The translations under genes and the position numbers were made by a program. Positions 1-11,720 of a stretch of 64,000 nucleotides of DNA are shown in pieces. Numbering within the stretch: the stretch's first letter is position 1; every line of letters starts with the position of its first letter. The notes below the pieces were generated by a model that had not been told where the DNA came from, did not search any database, and was given only the letters and a program-made list of their open reading frames with translations. The DNA is from Takakia lepidozioides (lineage: Eukaryota > Streptophyta > Takakiopsida > Takakiales > Takakiaceae), in assembly GCA_030704615.1 (NCBI GenBank), contig CM060731.1:6944001-7008000 (forward strand). Direction: 5' to 3'.

Positions 1-2847
1 CAGATTCCTTTGCCGACTTTGGCCTAGCAGGGACACGTCTTTCCTTTCTCTTCTCTTCTGCCAAGGCGTGCAGATCTTTCTCAGACTCGTCAACAATACC
101 GCCAGACATATCCAGGTACCAGGGGCATCCAACGAGATGCGCGGGATGCCATTGTTTCTGCATCTCGGGTGTGTAGACACAGCTTGGGCCCGCCACGGTC
201 CAAGCCATGAAGAACGGGGGCTCTTGAGCCAGGGCCCCTGTCTGAAGGATCACGTATTTCATATACCTGCAAGGCAGTCAGCATGCGTGAGCGTAAGATT
301 GGACAAACCTACTCGCAGAGTGCCACCGAAAACATAAAATGCGAATGCGGTGCCGCATTTCCGAGACAAACCTCGTAACCAGGCTTCGCATACAAGGGCA
401 GCTGTGCTTCACCTGTAAACAATTTGCATTGCAGCTTTCCCCGCTCCCTCCTGATGTGTAAACTCCACGCTTCTTCTTGCTGTCTGTAGCTCTCTGGCGA
501 AAAGGTTGTCCTTGTACGCACATCTGAAACGTGTCACGTAGTCTTCCAATGTCTGTGTTCCATCCCATTTGACGTACAAGCCGAACGAATTTGTGTGCAT
601 TACAACTTGCTCCTTCGCATTCGACATTACCTGCGATTCCCAAATGCATTGTCACGTAGCAGTTCAGGGAATTCATTTCAGAAAAGCAAATCTGGGGAAG
701 TACCTTGAATTACCTGGAACCACCAAGTCATGCGGTTGAGCCACACATCCACTGCAGGGTCGGAAACTTCGAGTGGAAAAGACCACATTGTCCTTATGCT
801 CTCGGATGCATTCCAGATCGACAGCCACCGTGTCTGCCATTTCCGATCCAATGTCAGGAGCTGGAAGAGAGTGGCTATTGCTAGGAAGGAACTTCAGTGC
901 ATTGAAACCTCACCTTCTCTTTCGCCTCAACACATGCCGTTGAGAGGTGATGCAGTTTCTCCAATTGCATGGTCGGCTGCATGGCCCGAAAATAGTGTTT
1001 TGCAATCTCGGGGATGAAGTCCTTTCCAAGTGCCGGATCTGCAATTGCCACCAGCTTCACAAGCTTTGACTTGTATTTGGTTCTGGACTTGACACCGGCT
1101 TCCTTCAAGTGCTCAGTCAATGACTGCAACGTTTTCACCTGCCCCTCACTTTCCATGAAGAAGCGTTTGGCATGGGCCAAATCCAGCTTGATGTTTGACT
1201 GCCAACAAAAACATGCAGAAGCGTTACATTCGATTCATGTGGAAAGATTACTGGAAATTGGGGAAGGATGAGCAGAGGGAAATTGGAGGACGACTTACTT
1301 CGTATATCACCTCCACCATTCCATCCATAGTGAGACGATACCATGTCCGGTCTGTTTTTGCAACGGCTTTCTGAATGAGCTCGGACTCCAGCATTTCCGC
1401 AAACATCTGCGGATCAGTGAGACCAGTTTTCCTCACCCTGTACAGCATATGTGCCATGTGGGTATGCACGTACGCATTCTCAGTGACCCTGCAAGGCACA
1501 CTCTCCAGTTCAGTACACGGAAGCACGGAAACAAACCAGAATGGAAACCGAAATGCGGCACCGCATTTCGAACGTGCTAGGGAGGGTATGAGTATCTTAC
1601 GAGTTGAGGTCCGCCATGGCATTCTTGAGCAGGGAGGAGTCTGCCGCCTTCACCTTTAGGATGACACACTCCACCATGTAATGCCAGCCAATGTGCTTGG
1701 CATGGTTCTGCTTGATGTACTCCCACCAGGCAAGAAGTCGGTGATTCCCGTCCCACACAAAGAACATTTTACCCGACATATGGCCGAAGTCTGGATCACC
1801 CTTCAGCGTCGCCTCGAATTCGTCGTTGCGAGTGTGCCAGTGGGTATCCCACGTTGACAATTCATCGGCAGTGGGTCCACGAGTTTTGCCGTCCTCATTC
1901 TCAATGGAAACGTAAAACGCTGCCGATCCCAGATGGTACCCTTCTCGAAATGCGAACTTGAGCTTATCCACATCTCCGGGAAGGGCCTGCCTGACGATGG
2001 GAAGGGAGACCATGCGACAGAGTGGGATTCGAAGAGTCCGCTGGAATACCCTGCTGCCCAGAACTCTGCCAATGCTACTGTGTGTCTCCTCCAACATTTT
2101 ATCCGCTGCACTTTTGAAATCCTCCGGAGACATGTCTGTAGGTGCCGGTAGTGGCTGAGCAGCTGGAGCATCCTCAACTGGAGCTGCACTCTGGGGCCTG
2201 TTTGCGGGCAATTCTGCCATTGCAGAGGCCTCCTCCGGGCCTGCTTGCTCATCGGTGGTGAGGTCTTGCTGCGAACGTTCAGCGGCAGCACCCTCCTCCG
2301 GTACCAAATCGACAAAAACGGTCGATCCCATTGCCTTCGCTGCAGCAGAGACGGCCCCAACATCTGCAGGCGGGAAATCCTCCAGGAACTGAGCTTCAGC
2401 TCGTGGAAGCGGTTTTGCGGGAGATTGTTTGGCCGTCGCCTTGATTGCCTTCTGCTTCCTCATCCGTGCAGGTGAAGGTGTCTGCTGCAATTGAATCTGT
2501 CTTTTACCCTGCTGCTTCATTCGCATTGGGGGGGGTGAATCGGCCTGAGCCGGTTCAGAAACCAGTAGAGGGACGGGCTGCTTCTTCTTCGATTTTGCTG
2601 GAGAAGGGCCCGACCCCTGCTGGCGATTCTCCATGACCGAAGAACGCGAGTCGATCTCTGGGGCTTTGAACTTGCCCTTCGAAGCCGCGTCTTTGAAACG
2701 CACAGGGCTAGGCCCGGCAGGAATACCCGCGCTCGGGGATCGGGTGGGTGTACGTGCTGCAGCTAGCTCCTTGGACTCTTCCTGCGGCTCTTCGGATTCC
2801 TGCGATCCCTCCAGCACGTCCACCTTTCCTGTTAGGCATGCAAACAT
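1..2847 (-). CDS. ParB-like / DNA-methyltransferase family gene, copy A (5' part; runs off the left edge)
   Basis: I see six exons on the minus strand: 1601-2847, 1299-1488, 914-1198, 714-860, 413-630 and 1-266. They join in frame with GT-AG introns and no stop. The N-terminal 250 residues are low-complexity, rich in Pro, Ala, Lys and Glu. A ParB-like motif (FVWDGNHRLLAW) lies near residues 363-374, after a segment reading PLCRMVSLPIVRQ. Every visible exon aligns with the gene at 16.0-21.8 kb (for example MKYVIL versus TKYVLM, and GCPWYLD versus GCGWYLD). The methyltransferase half seen in that paralogue should therefore lie just left of this window. It is divergent from the MULE transposase at 5.2 kb, so the two form a unit. 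The true start may lie in an upstream exon: 2985-3124 encodes a basic peptide resembling the start of the paralogue, but I could not join it in frame. ParB fold and methyltransferase function are inferred from motifs and the paralogue, not proven. Confidence 0.72.
339..363. repeat. Intronic palindrome (ATGCGG..CCGCAT family)
   Basis: A single copy of the GGAAATGCGG / CCGCATTTCC palindrome family lies inside the intron between the exons at 1-266 and 413-630. It is the same sequence that forms the array at 3.47-4.95 kb. Confidence 0.8.
1547..1572. repeat. Intronic palindrome (ATGCGG..CCGCAT family)
   Basis: A near-perfect inverted repeat with arms CGAAATGCGG and CCGCATTTCG lies in the intron between exons 1299-1488 and 1601-2847 of copy A. 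It shows that the palindrome is spread through this element and is not confined to the intergenic array. Confidence 0.8.
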
Positions 2848-3467
2848 GTTCTACATTCAAGTCTCCTAGCATTCAGTCTAAGAATTACAGAAGCAAAATG
2901 GGGGGTTCGGTGCTCGATCCGCTGCGCGCAGCCCGATCGCATGGAGCTCTCACTGGTGGCTGGGTTGCCTGAGTGGCCTACTACTCGGAGATGGCAATCT
3001 CCTCCTGTAGACGCATCTGCTTCCTCCCCTTTGGCATTGGCCTACGTCCGAAGTATAATTTTCGGAGCTTGCGACGAGGTCTCCTGTCTGGTGCACGAAC
3101 TCCCCCCCTCTCAGGTTCGAGCATAAGAAGAACAGAGACAGGGAAAAGGGGCAAAGAGTGCAGATGGAAAGGGCGCGAGAGGGGTGACTGAGGAGACACG
3201 ACAAAAGTAGATGAAACGGCGGTGATGCACCACTTGGGTTCGAAAGGGTTCGACGAAAGTGTCTCCTCGTGGACTTTGCGTCATTACAAAATTCGAATCG
3301 TTCAGGGTACGCCTGCCGTCCGAAAAACAAACATCATTATCCAACGGTCAGGCCGCGCCGCCTCATGCCACTTCTGTCAGATAGAGTGCCGACATGTGCC
3401 GCAATTCCGTTGCTCCACGTGTTTACATTTCAAGGCATTTCCGTCCCAGCGTCTGATGAGTTGGAGT
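2848..3467. other. Upstream region of copy A, possible first exon
   Basis: This is the stretch between copy A and the palindrome array. On the minus strand 2985-3124 reads an Arg/Lys-rich peptide (MLEPERGG..., then RKLRKLYFGRR...). It resembles the RKRRKSLYF... stretch just upstream of the ATG in the paralogue at 16 kb, so it is a candidate first coding exon. The splice phase to the exon ending at 2847 does not join cleanly, so this is left as a candidate. Nothing else in the stretch can be supported. Confidence 0.35.
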
Positions 3468-4950
3468 GAAAATGCGAATGTGGCGCCGCATTTCCGTTAA
3501 GTACCATCACGAAGCTACACATCCGTACTTGTTGGAAGAAAATGCGGCACCGCATTTCCGTTCCACCTTCACATACCTTAGTTGTTGAACGGAAATACGG
3601 TGCCGCATTTCCGTCCCAAAGCTCCATGTATGAGATACAAAAGTGAAATGCGGCGCCGCATTTCCGTTCTGGAATGTCGAAAGGTGCGATTCGGACGGAA
3701 ATGAGGCACAACATTTCAGTTCCCGTGGTTCATGATTTTCAATGTGAACGGAAATGCGGTACCGCATTTCCGTTCCCCCTTCACATACCTTAGTTGATGA
3801 ATGGAAATGCCATGCCGCATTTCCGGTCTGGAAAGTTTGAAGGTCTCACATGGATGGAAATGCGGCACCACATTTCCGTCCCACAGCTCCAGGCCTCATA
3901 TACAAAACGGAAATGCGGCGCCGCATTTCCGATCTAGAATGTCGGAAGGTGCGACTCGGACGGAAATGCGGTGCCGCATTTCTGTTCCCGTTGTTCACGA
4001 TTTTCAGTCAGAACGGAAATGCGGTACCGCATTTCCGTTCTGTAGAGTATTAAAGTCTGACCCTGGCGAAAATGCTGTGCCGCATTTTCGTTCCACAGCT
4101 CCATGCCTCACATACAAAACGGAAATGCGGCGCCGCATTTCCGTTCTGGAATGTCGGAAGGTGCGACTCCGACGGAAATGCGGTGCCGCATTTGCGTTCT
4201 GGAATGTTGGGAGGTTTGACTCGGATGGAAATGCGCTGCCGCATTTCAGTTCCGATGGTTCACGATTTTCAGTCAGAACGGAAATGCGGTACCGCATTTC
4301 CGTTCTGGATAGTATGAATGTCTCAAGTGGTCGGAATTGCGCTGTCTCAAGCGGTCGGAATTGCACTTGGCTCCATGCAGCAGATACAAAATGGAAATGC
4401 GTCGCCGCATTTCCGTTCTGGAATGTCGGAAAGTGCGACTCCGACAGAAATGCGGTGCCGCATTTCTGTTCCCGTTGTTCATAATTCTCAATTAGAACGG
4501 AAATGCGGTACCGCATTTCCTTTCCACCTTCACATACCGTGCTTGTTGGATGGAAATGCGTTACCGCATTTCCGTTCTGGAGAGTATGAATGTCTTGTGA
4601 GGACGGAAATGTGGTGCAACATTTCTATCCCTCAGCTCCATGCATCAGATACAAAATGGAAATGCGGCGCCGCATTTCCGTTCTGGAATGTCGGAAAAGT
4701 GCGACTCGGACGGAAATGCGGTGCAGCATTTCTGTTCCCGTTGTTCATAATTCTCAATCAGAACGGAAATGCGATACCGCATTTCCGTTCCACCTTCACA
4801 TACCGTGCTTGCTGGATGGAAATGCGTTACCGCATTTCCGTTCTGGAGAGTATAAAGGTTTCCCCCGGACGGAAACTCGGTGCCGCATTGCCGTCGCTCT
4901 GGTGCATGACCAAGATGCAATACGGAAATGCGGCGCCGTATTTCCGTCCA
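3468..4950. repeat. Higher-order array of about 28 short palindromes
   Basis: About 28 copies of a palindrome with arms GGAAATGCGG and CCGCATTTCC follow each other every 53 bp or so. The central two bases vary (GC, TA, TG, CA). The spacers are not unique: one beginning GTTCCCGTTGTTCA recurs near 3720, 3985, 4250, 4465 and 4733. The array is therefore organised as a five-monomer higher-order repeat of about 265 bp, with one shorter period (about 218 bp). It lies between the two divergent genes of the left unit, where their promoters would be expected. Open frames across it are artefacts of the repeat (recurring RISV and CGAAF peptides). Confidence 0.9.
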
Positions 4951-5158
4951 CCAGCAATCGAAAGAATCACTCGGGACGGGAAATCTGGAACCTAAATGGG
5001 TTGCATTGTTCCGAAACAACACAATTGCGGCCAGTCTTGATGAGCACAACTTGGTTGTCTGACCGTTTTAACTAACAGTACTGGCACTTGTCAGTGCGAA
5101 CGTTCCTGTCTGCACCGAGAATACTGCTGGATCCACCCTTAGGAGAAACTGTCAGGAG

Positions 5159-8100
5159 ATGTTATTTCGTCGCCGAATCGGCCATCATTGTCATACTTAC
5201 TGGCTATGGAATCAAACCTCCCACCTTCATGCATGTAGCTTGAAACAATACTCTCCACTTCAATGTGCGACTTCCAATCGTCGATGGACTCCGCATGGTG
5301 CCTGTGAGCCTTGGTCTGTCGCTATACTGAACCTCGCACTTGCCAACTTCGTGCGGTGTTCGATGGCTCCGAATTCCTACGCTATAGTTTGCTGTCCTCC
5401 GCAACTTGGGAGAGCATGGATCCCAAACGAGGGAGGACTTTGCAGAGTGACTGAAACTTACCTTTGTTCCAAATTCAAGCTCAAACCGGGCACAGTTTAT
5501 TTGGAAGAAGAAAGGAAGGATGTTCCTGGACAGGTTGACGAGACCATTGTCGTGCTAGGTAACGACGGAGGTTGCGGAATCGAATGGCACGTACCCCCAT
5601 CAGACACCATCCTGTACCGAGCTGTGGGAATGCCCATTCCCTTTCCGAATCAGTCGCTGCCCACACCATCCACAAAGGAGTCCGGAAACCGACAGGCGGC
5701 CACTGCCAACAGAGAGGTATGCAACGATAATCATTCCCGACCTGGACCGTCAAGACCCTCCATAGCTTCTCGTGTGGACGTATTCGACATTTCCGACGAG
5801 GAAGATGATTGCATTGAGGTACCCATGTACTCCACACGGTCGTTCAAATCCGGCATGGACGTCTCTGTAGGTGCTACGCATGTGCCCTCGAGCATAACTC
5901 CAACCCGGTCCATTGTGCAGCTCCTACGACAACATCACCTCGATGGTTCTCGCTCCGAGCTGGCTACTCTCGACTATGCCGAATTCCCAGTCAGAAAGGT
6001 AACGTTTCTGCCTCCCGAAGTCGATGGCAATGTCATCTTCAAGTTTCCACCTGTTTCTTCGTCAAACAAAGCCTCCGGGATGTTAACAGACATGGATCGA
6101 AAGCATGACGGACACCCCTGGTGTGTGACGAAGACCAGTAGTACGAAAATTGCTGATGGTGTTCGTGTACGATATGTCCTCTGTGCGGGGAAGCTGAGGT
6201 GCCTCAATCCCACCTGCTTCCACTTTCTCTCCAAAGGAGGGCGGAGAAACGAGACGGATTGGACTGGCACAATGCATCATCCATTCATTGTCTCCAGCCA
6301 AGCTCCTGCGGGTTCTTTCAAGTGTGCACATTGCAAAGAACCACCAACGTGCATGTCCATGTGCAGAGCCAAGCAATATTACGTAATTCATTTGCTCCCG
6401 GACTTGACTAGAGCTTGCATACACGTTGGGGTCCACTGCCACCCCTTGGCGAGAGGCAACATGCGTGAGGTTGTGCAGGAAGCACACGACATCATAAAAG
6501 AGGAGGTGAAATTGAGCCCTGGAGCCAGACCAAAGCAGATTCAGCTGAAGGCAGCCCACAAGATTGCTCTTGGCAAAATCATGTCTGAAGATGGTTCCGA
6601 CCGAGAGCCCTTGACCGAAGACGAGATGCGTGACCTCTTGGAGTCCGTCTCGCACGTTTGTAGTCCGAATGTGCGGAATCACATCGTATCTTGCAAGCAG
6701 GAGTTCGGCAGGGGGTCGGACATGTACTCAATCCTGGAGGTGAAACGAATGACTGGATATGACTACATCCAAGGTAGCAGGTTTCCAGGGCAAGGCAGCG
6801 AATCCGTTACATTTTCAAAATGTCGACGTGTGGGCCTGGGAGTGGAGTCGACTTGGTCACTCGCATGACAACTGGAAACTTGTCGAATGCTTGGGTGATG
6901 TTTGATCACATCAAGAGAATTACAAACCATCAGTGGGTGACTATGGGTGCGCATGTTTATGACTATCATGACGATTGCAATCTGCGAGATGAAAGGGGAG
7001 GACACACAGTCCGAGATGCATCTGTGGGAGGGCATAAACGAGCAGATGGCAAGGGCGGGATTGCCAGAGCCCAATTTCAGGGGATTCATGGCAGACAACG
7101 CTCAGGCCAACTGGGCAGCGGTGCGGCGTGTGTACGGTGAGGACCCCAATGTTCCAATGGAGGGGAAAGAGAGATCCTGTGGATTCCATTGGATGCAGAG
7201 TCTATCCCACTACACTACCAAATTTGTTGCTAGCTCATTCCAAGCTGAACACCGTGTCCTTTGTACGGCGTGGAAGGATGCACCCACATTTGATGACGCG
7301 GAGGTAAAGTTTGCTATCATCGAGGCTTGGTGGAACACGTCAGGTGCAGTGGAGACAACCAATCTGGGAGCATTGCACAGCTGGTTGGGGTGGTGGCATT
7401 TTCGGTATCGACAGTTCGGACAGTACATGCGGGAGGTAGGCTGCTGTCATTTTCGTTCATTTGTCTTTCTGTTACGGACATTTCGATTGGTCCCTCACCA
7501 TTGTTTGTGTCCTTCTAGGAGCGGTGCTTGGATTCCGACACGGACATGCCGAACACAAATATGGCAGAATCGGTCCACTCCTCCTGGCGAGCGTCTTCTG
7601 CCGCACATCTGGTGGACGTAGTGACGGCCACAACGGAGGACATCGACAGAGCAATCATGCAGCAAGCCACGTATTACAAGTTCCTGAGCGGCAAACAATG
7701 GGGCTTTGGGCCGGACAGGGAGGAATTGTTGGTATGAACAGCTTCGAGGTCCAAGAATCCACTGAAATGGGCGACAGCATTGCGAGAGAAGATCAAAGGG
7801 ACGCCTCTGCACCGCAGAGGTGAACACCTAGAGGGGGACGTCCGGACTCGCCCTGTCAGGCGGAGGATTGAAGAGGAACCCGGGTGCCCAAGAAATTCCA
7901 AATCGCCGTCGCCTTCAACCGGGGATTTCGTTCGAGAAATTCCCACCGCTCCCTTGCCCCAGATTCCGCCCGCTGTTATGCAGTATGGCCAAGCCATTGT
8001 GGAGATGACTGTGTCTGCATCACAGTGGAGAATTGCTCGCACAAAGCCGTCGTTTCGAGGAAGGTGTTCCGCAATTTGTGTGGATACACGGCAACGTTGT

Positions 8101-8856
8101 TTAGAGATGATAAGGAGGAATCCAGATGGGGCTGTCCCTGCTCCTACTTTTACAGGAAGATTTGTCCATGCAAAGTTTGCGGAGGCGACAACCACCCAGT
8201 TCTGGTTCTGCAGGCACGACATTATGACTTGCGTGTATGGAAAGCCCAAGTACGGCATACAAACAATGCCAGAGGCTCCCCCGGTGTGGCCGGTGGAACC
8301 AGGCTGCGATCTGAGTCAGGTTGAGGCCGACGCCCTTACCGCCGCAGGATTTCGGATGGTGCAGCGCACTGACGTCCCCAGACAACCATTTCCGCTTCCA
8401 CAGCCTCCACCACCGACCCCTGTGAGAGCAAGAACAATGGGACACGACACCTCTAAACATCCTACACACCGTTGGGGGAAACCGAAGAGGCGGCGACCTA
8501 CCTCAAAAGTGAACGAGACAAGGATGGGGAATGCACTTCGGATGAACTGTACAATCCAGAGCTCGACAGAAGTGCCCCCACCAGGATTCGGGCGTGTGTA
8601 TCAGATGGCCACGGCGGGCTCAGCTGTTCGCAATGAGGTGTACACCATCACCATTTCAGAATTACCCACCTGCAATTGCACCGACTTCCAGATCATGGCG
8701 AACAAGGGGGCATCATACTGCCCTTGCAAGCATTTGTACTACGTGTACCTAAAGAGACTCCGTTGTAATTCCACAACTCATCACTTCATACATGCACCAG
8801 GGTTGAGCCCCCAGGAGGTTCACACTCTTCTGAATATGGATCCAGGGGACCAGTGA
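5159..8856 (+). pseudogene. Mutator-like transposase, copy 1 (frameshifts and one stop)
   Basis: This aligns along its length with the transposase at 11.7-15.1 kb. In order: a variable N-terminus; a Cys/His-rich region (about 6180-6450, CAGKLRCLNPTC... then ACIHVGVHCHP) like the zinc-binding N-termini of MULEs; and an RNase H-like core with FDHIKR (first Asp region), GFMADNAQANW (second Asp), a C-x2-H motif (CGFH) and NMAESVH (catalytic Glu). A SWIM zinc finger follows near 8665-8745 (CNC...CPCKH). An intron at about 7436-7518 separates the second Asp from the Glu. Damage: a frameshift near 6,800, another near 6,955, and an in-frame TGA at 7735-7737 where the relative has Arg, consistent with CGA to TGA. 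It is divergently paired with copy A. The indels could also be assembly errors; the stop is a substitution. The start is uncertain. Confidence 0.82.
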
Positions 8857-9710
8857 GCTTGGCTTGCGGTCCCAATACAATGGTACGCCCATCCTTTTCG
8901 GATAGTAGAACTGTACTGCTGCCAGTACCTCAGACTCTGGCCACAGAAAGGTCCGACATATGTCTTGCCTACCAGTAACCTGTTTTGCTCGAACTAAGAT
9001 ATTACTATATCGTTCACTTGTTTCCACGTGCATGTATTTTTGTATGTTGGAGGGTTCATGTTTTTCTGCTTTCCAAAAACTTGCTTTCCTCATTCAACCT
9101 CCGACAAGGAAATGCGGCGCCGCATTTCCAAGTATCGTCGTAGGTACTGGTAGAGGCGGCCTTCGCCAACACCAAACCGCTCCGAAATTTCGCACGTGCG
9201 AACCCTAATGCGGCACTTTATTTCCCAGTTCAGTTGCAAACCTTTCCCGCCGAATACCCGAAGAAGACAGAATTGTGAAGTACTGCAGACTCTATTGGTG
9301 CAGACTCCATTGGTTCAATCGCGGCAAAAGGGTCAGCTTCATTCCAATGTTAAGGCATGTAAAACCGTGGAATACTTTATACAGGCCAGTATGCGACGTC
9401 CTTTTGCAGTGGTATACTGGATTTCCCGTTGCACGGTCACTTATTTCCATGAGCGGATCTAAAAAACCATGAGCGGACTTGTTACTGACGACATATCTTC
9501 GCCGCATTACATGATCTGGAACGTCCAAAAACGGCAAGGTCAAATAAAAAACTATTATTTTAATACTTGTTTAATCTGCCGCATTTCCAAATTTGGAGGA
9601 GTCTGCTCATGAAATCCGCGTATCTTAGACTTCGGCTCACCGCTCATGCGGCTCATGCGGCTCATGGCTCATGGCTCATGGTTTCTGCTCATGAAATAGT
9701 AAACCTCCAG
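8857..9710. other. 3' flank of the left MULE/methyltransferase unit
   Basis: No gene is seen. A perfect palindrome of the 3.5-kb array family lies at 9108-9130, and degraded halves lie near 9205 and 9575. From about 9449 to 9700 there are repeated ATGAGCGG / GCTCATGC motifs, several in direct tandem (GGCTCATG). They resemble the GTGAGCG / GCTCACGC repeats at the ends of the 11.4-kb element, so this is probably the terminal region of the left unit. The exact right end cannot be fixed because its left end is outside the window. Confidence 0.5.
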
Positions 9711-10226
9711 GAGCATACCATAGTGGGTCTGAAATATTCTACTGCTGATGTTGTAGGTCATTCCACAAAAATGTGGAAGATGCCACAGGCAAGCTACGGT
9801 TGATTTCACATATTTGTGATGTCATGGTGTGCACAATTATTCCATAGGCATCGTGATCATATCACAAATCGTGATACTGTCCACACTGTCAGTTTCACAG
9901 TCCATGTGAAATATGACTCATATACATAAACACAATTCCAAAGCACTGCGGCAACAACCTGCTCATGACATGTACAATTGACTAAGCATGGCCAGAACAA
10001 CAAAAAGAATGACCAGATGCAAGGGTGCTTCAAAGTTGGGTGCGCCCTTCATTGCCCAAATAAAGTTTAGTCTGAACATGCAAGTATTGCAGAGTCTGCA
10101 CTGCTGATCACAACCCCACAATGTACCCAAATCCTACATTGATGCGCACAATAACGAAAAAAAGTGAAATCGATATGAAGTGGCGTTCAGTCAAAATTGC
10201 CTTCAAATTGAGGATCCCCCACAACC
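9711..10226. other. Downstream flank of CACTA ORF1, no gene
   Basis: AT-rich sequence with short inverted motifs (CACATATTTGTGATG, GTGATCATATCAC, AAATATGACT). AAATATGACT also occurs just inside the CACTA terminus at 37,271 (read on the minus strand), which suggests subterminal CACTA sequence. No CACTA terminus is present, so the left end of that element was lost or lies outside the window. Confidence 0.35.
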
Positions 10227-11059
10227 TCATGTTTGGGTCAGTTTGAGGAACTTGGCAGACCACAGGGCCGTGCTGCCTACAGTGTCACTGAGCATCACAA
10301 TGGGAGGCCTAACATCATTGTTGGGGTATGGTAGAGCAACATCTGCCCCATGTACTGATTCAACCGAGACAACATGATAATCGGCATGAACGACATAAGC
10401 CAGCCAGTCAGTCGACATGCCCAATATATGGCCCACGCCTGCCTTCCGTTTGGGTGCATTGGGGTCAAACATTGTGACCTTGTCACCAACCTGAAACTGG
10501 GACAGCCAACACCACCAATGTGTGCCCTTGTCATTTGTTATGCACATGCAACAGTTATGGACAGGGAAAACGCGAGATGCCATCATATAGCCCTACAAAC
10601 AAAATACGGATGTACTTCCACGAAGGAAAACTTACAACAGGTGCCGGCGCTTTGAAGCTTCCCATACGGCTCCCATCAACGTTGCTGGCAGCAAGTCTTG
10701 CGGACTTCTTCCTCATATTCACCGCAACAATTTCCTTTGGTGGCTTCTGAATCAATAGAAACCCACACATGTACACAGAAGTCATGAACGGCCTGTAGGT
10801 ATTGCATAATCGACTTGGAACAGCACAAGAATATAGGAACACGAGTACTTACCTTCCGTACAACGGCCAATTTTGTTGTTGAATCAATGTTCTTCCCTGC
10901 CCCAACAATAACCACTCCTGTGCCCTTAGCCCCTGCCCCTATGTCTTGGGCACTTTGTCTAAGTTCACTGCCGGTGTGATCCTCCAGTACAGGCACTCCC
11001 TTCTCAATAAGGGGGGATAGGTCATCATTGGCACCATAATTAAGGCAAGGATCGTCACA
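10227..11059 (-). pseudogene. CACTA ORF1 (TnpA-like), 3' exons
   Basis: Three exons are seen on the minus strand: 10853-11059, 10636-10746 and 10227-10592. The last encodes a C-terminal domain ending in PYPNNDVRPP...MLSDTVGSTALW, which matches the pattern of the TNP1/EN-SPM C-terminal domain (Pro, a short gap, then LGDAVGxxxxWP in plant families). The 5' part of the same gene lies at 22.5-25.9 kb, beyond an 11.4-kb insertion. The reading frame at 11,051 (TGT GAC GAT then CCT TGC) continues exactly from the frame that stops at 22,463. The insertion disrupts the gene; no other lesion is evident in this part. Confidence 0.68.
11051..11059. repeat. Left 9-bp target-site duplication
   Basis: ATCGTCACA here is identical to 22463-22471. 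Nine base pairs is the usual Mutator/MULE duplication length. It sits inside an exon of the CACTA ORF1. Confidence 0.85.
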
Positions 11060-11230
11060 CAACGACGCAATGGCGTGAGCGTTGCGCGTGAGCGTACGCT
11101 CACGCAGGAGTAACGTGGAGTGAGCCTGCACACACGCTGACGTGGCGTGAGCGTCATGTCAGCATGCTGATGTGGCGGTAAATGATGACGTGGCACTGTC
11201 CATCATCTGCCACGTCAGCATTAACATGCG
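11060..11230. repeat. Left terminal region of the 11.4-kb element
   Basis: It begins CAACGACGCAATGGCGTGAGC and continues with repeated GTGAGCG, GCTCACGC and TGACGTGGC motifs on both strands up to about 11,220. The GC-rich, self-complementary layout resembles the right terminal region. Confidence 0.7.
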
Positions 11231-11720
11231 CCGCCTATAACCGTGGATGGTCCTATGACCGTGGAATTAATGCAGGGAATCTTGCCTAAATAGAATCAAG
11301 ACGAGCGTTGAGGCCTACAATTGCAGCATCCAACATTGTGCAATTACAAATGCTTGTTTCACTTTTACAATTACGAGGACGAAAAAATATCCTCACAAAG
11401 TGTGTGCCATAAAGGCTGCCACGGGAAGACCTTCCTCCCTCCTCAAATAACAATGAGAGTTAGGATCATCTTCAAAAGATGATTGTAGTGCATAGCGACA
11501 GCAAGACATGTAGACTTCGAACGGTGCAATGACAAATGTGCACTACCTAAAGTTGTCACTCAGAGCTCACTCCGTATAGTTGGAGGCCATATCATTGCAC
11601 CGCCGACGAATTGATGTGAATTACACATTTCAAATCATGGTCGTCCACATACCACATTGCATAGTTGATGCTACCCATGTGTTGTATCCCGCTGCAAAAG
11701 AGTATCGACCTCGTTGAAAC

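Noticed and set aside
3468-4950. CRISPR-like array (regular palindromic repeats with spacers of similar length)
   Set aside because: The setting is a plant nuclear genome, the spacers are themselves repeated every five units, and no cas-like genes are present. It is a higher-order palindromic repeat.
3801-4995. Long open frames across the palindrome array (227, 225 and 170 codons)
   Set aside because: They are made of the repeat translated over and over (RISV, CGAAFPF, NGNAAPHF) on both strands, without codon or domain evidence.
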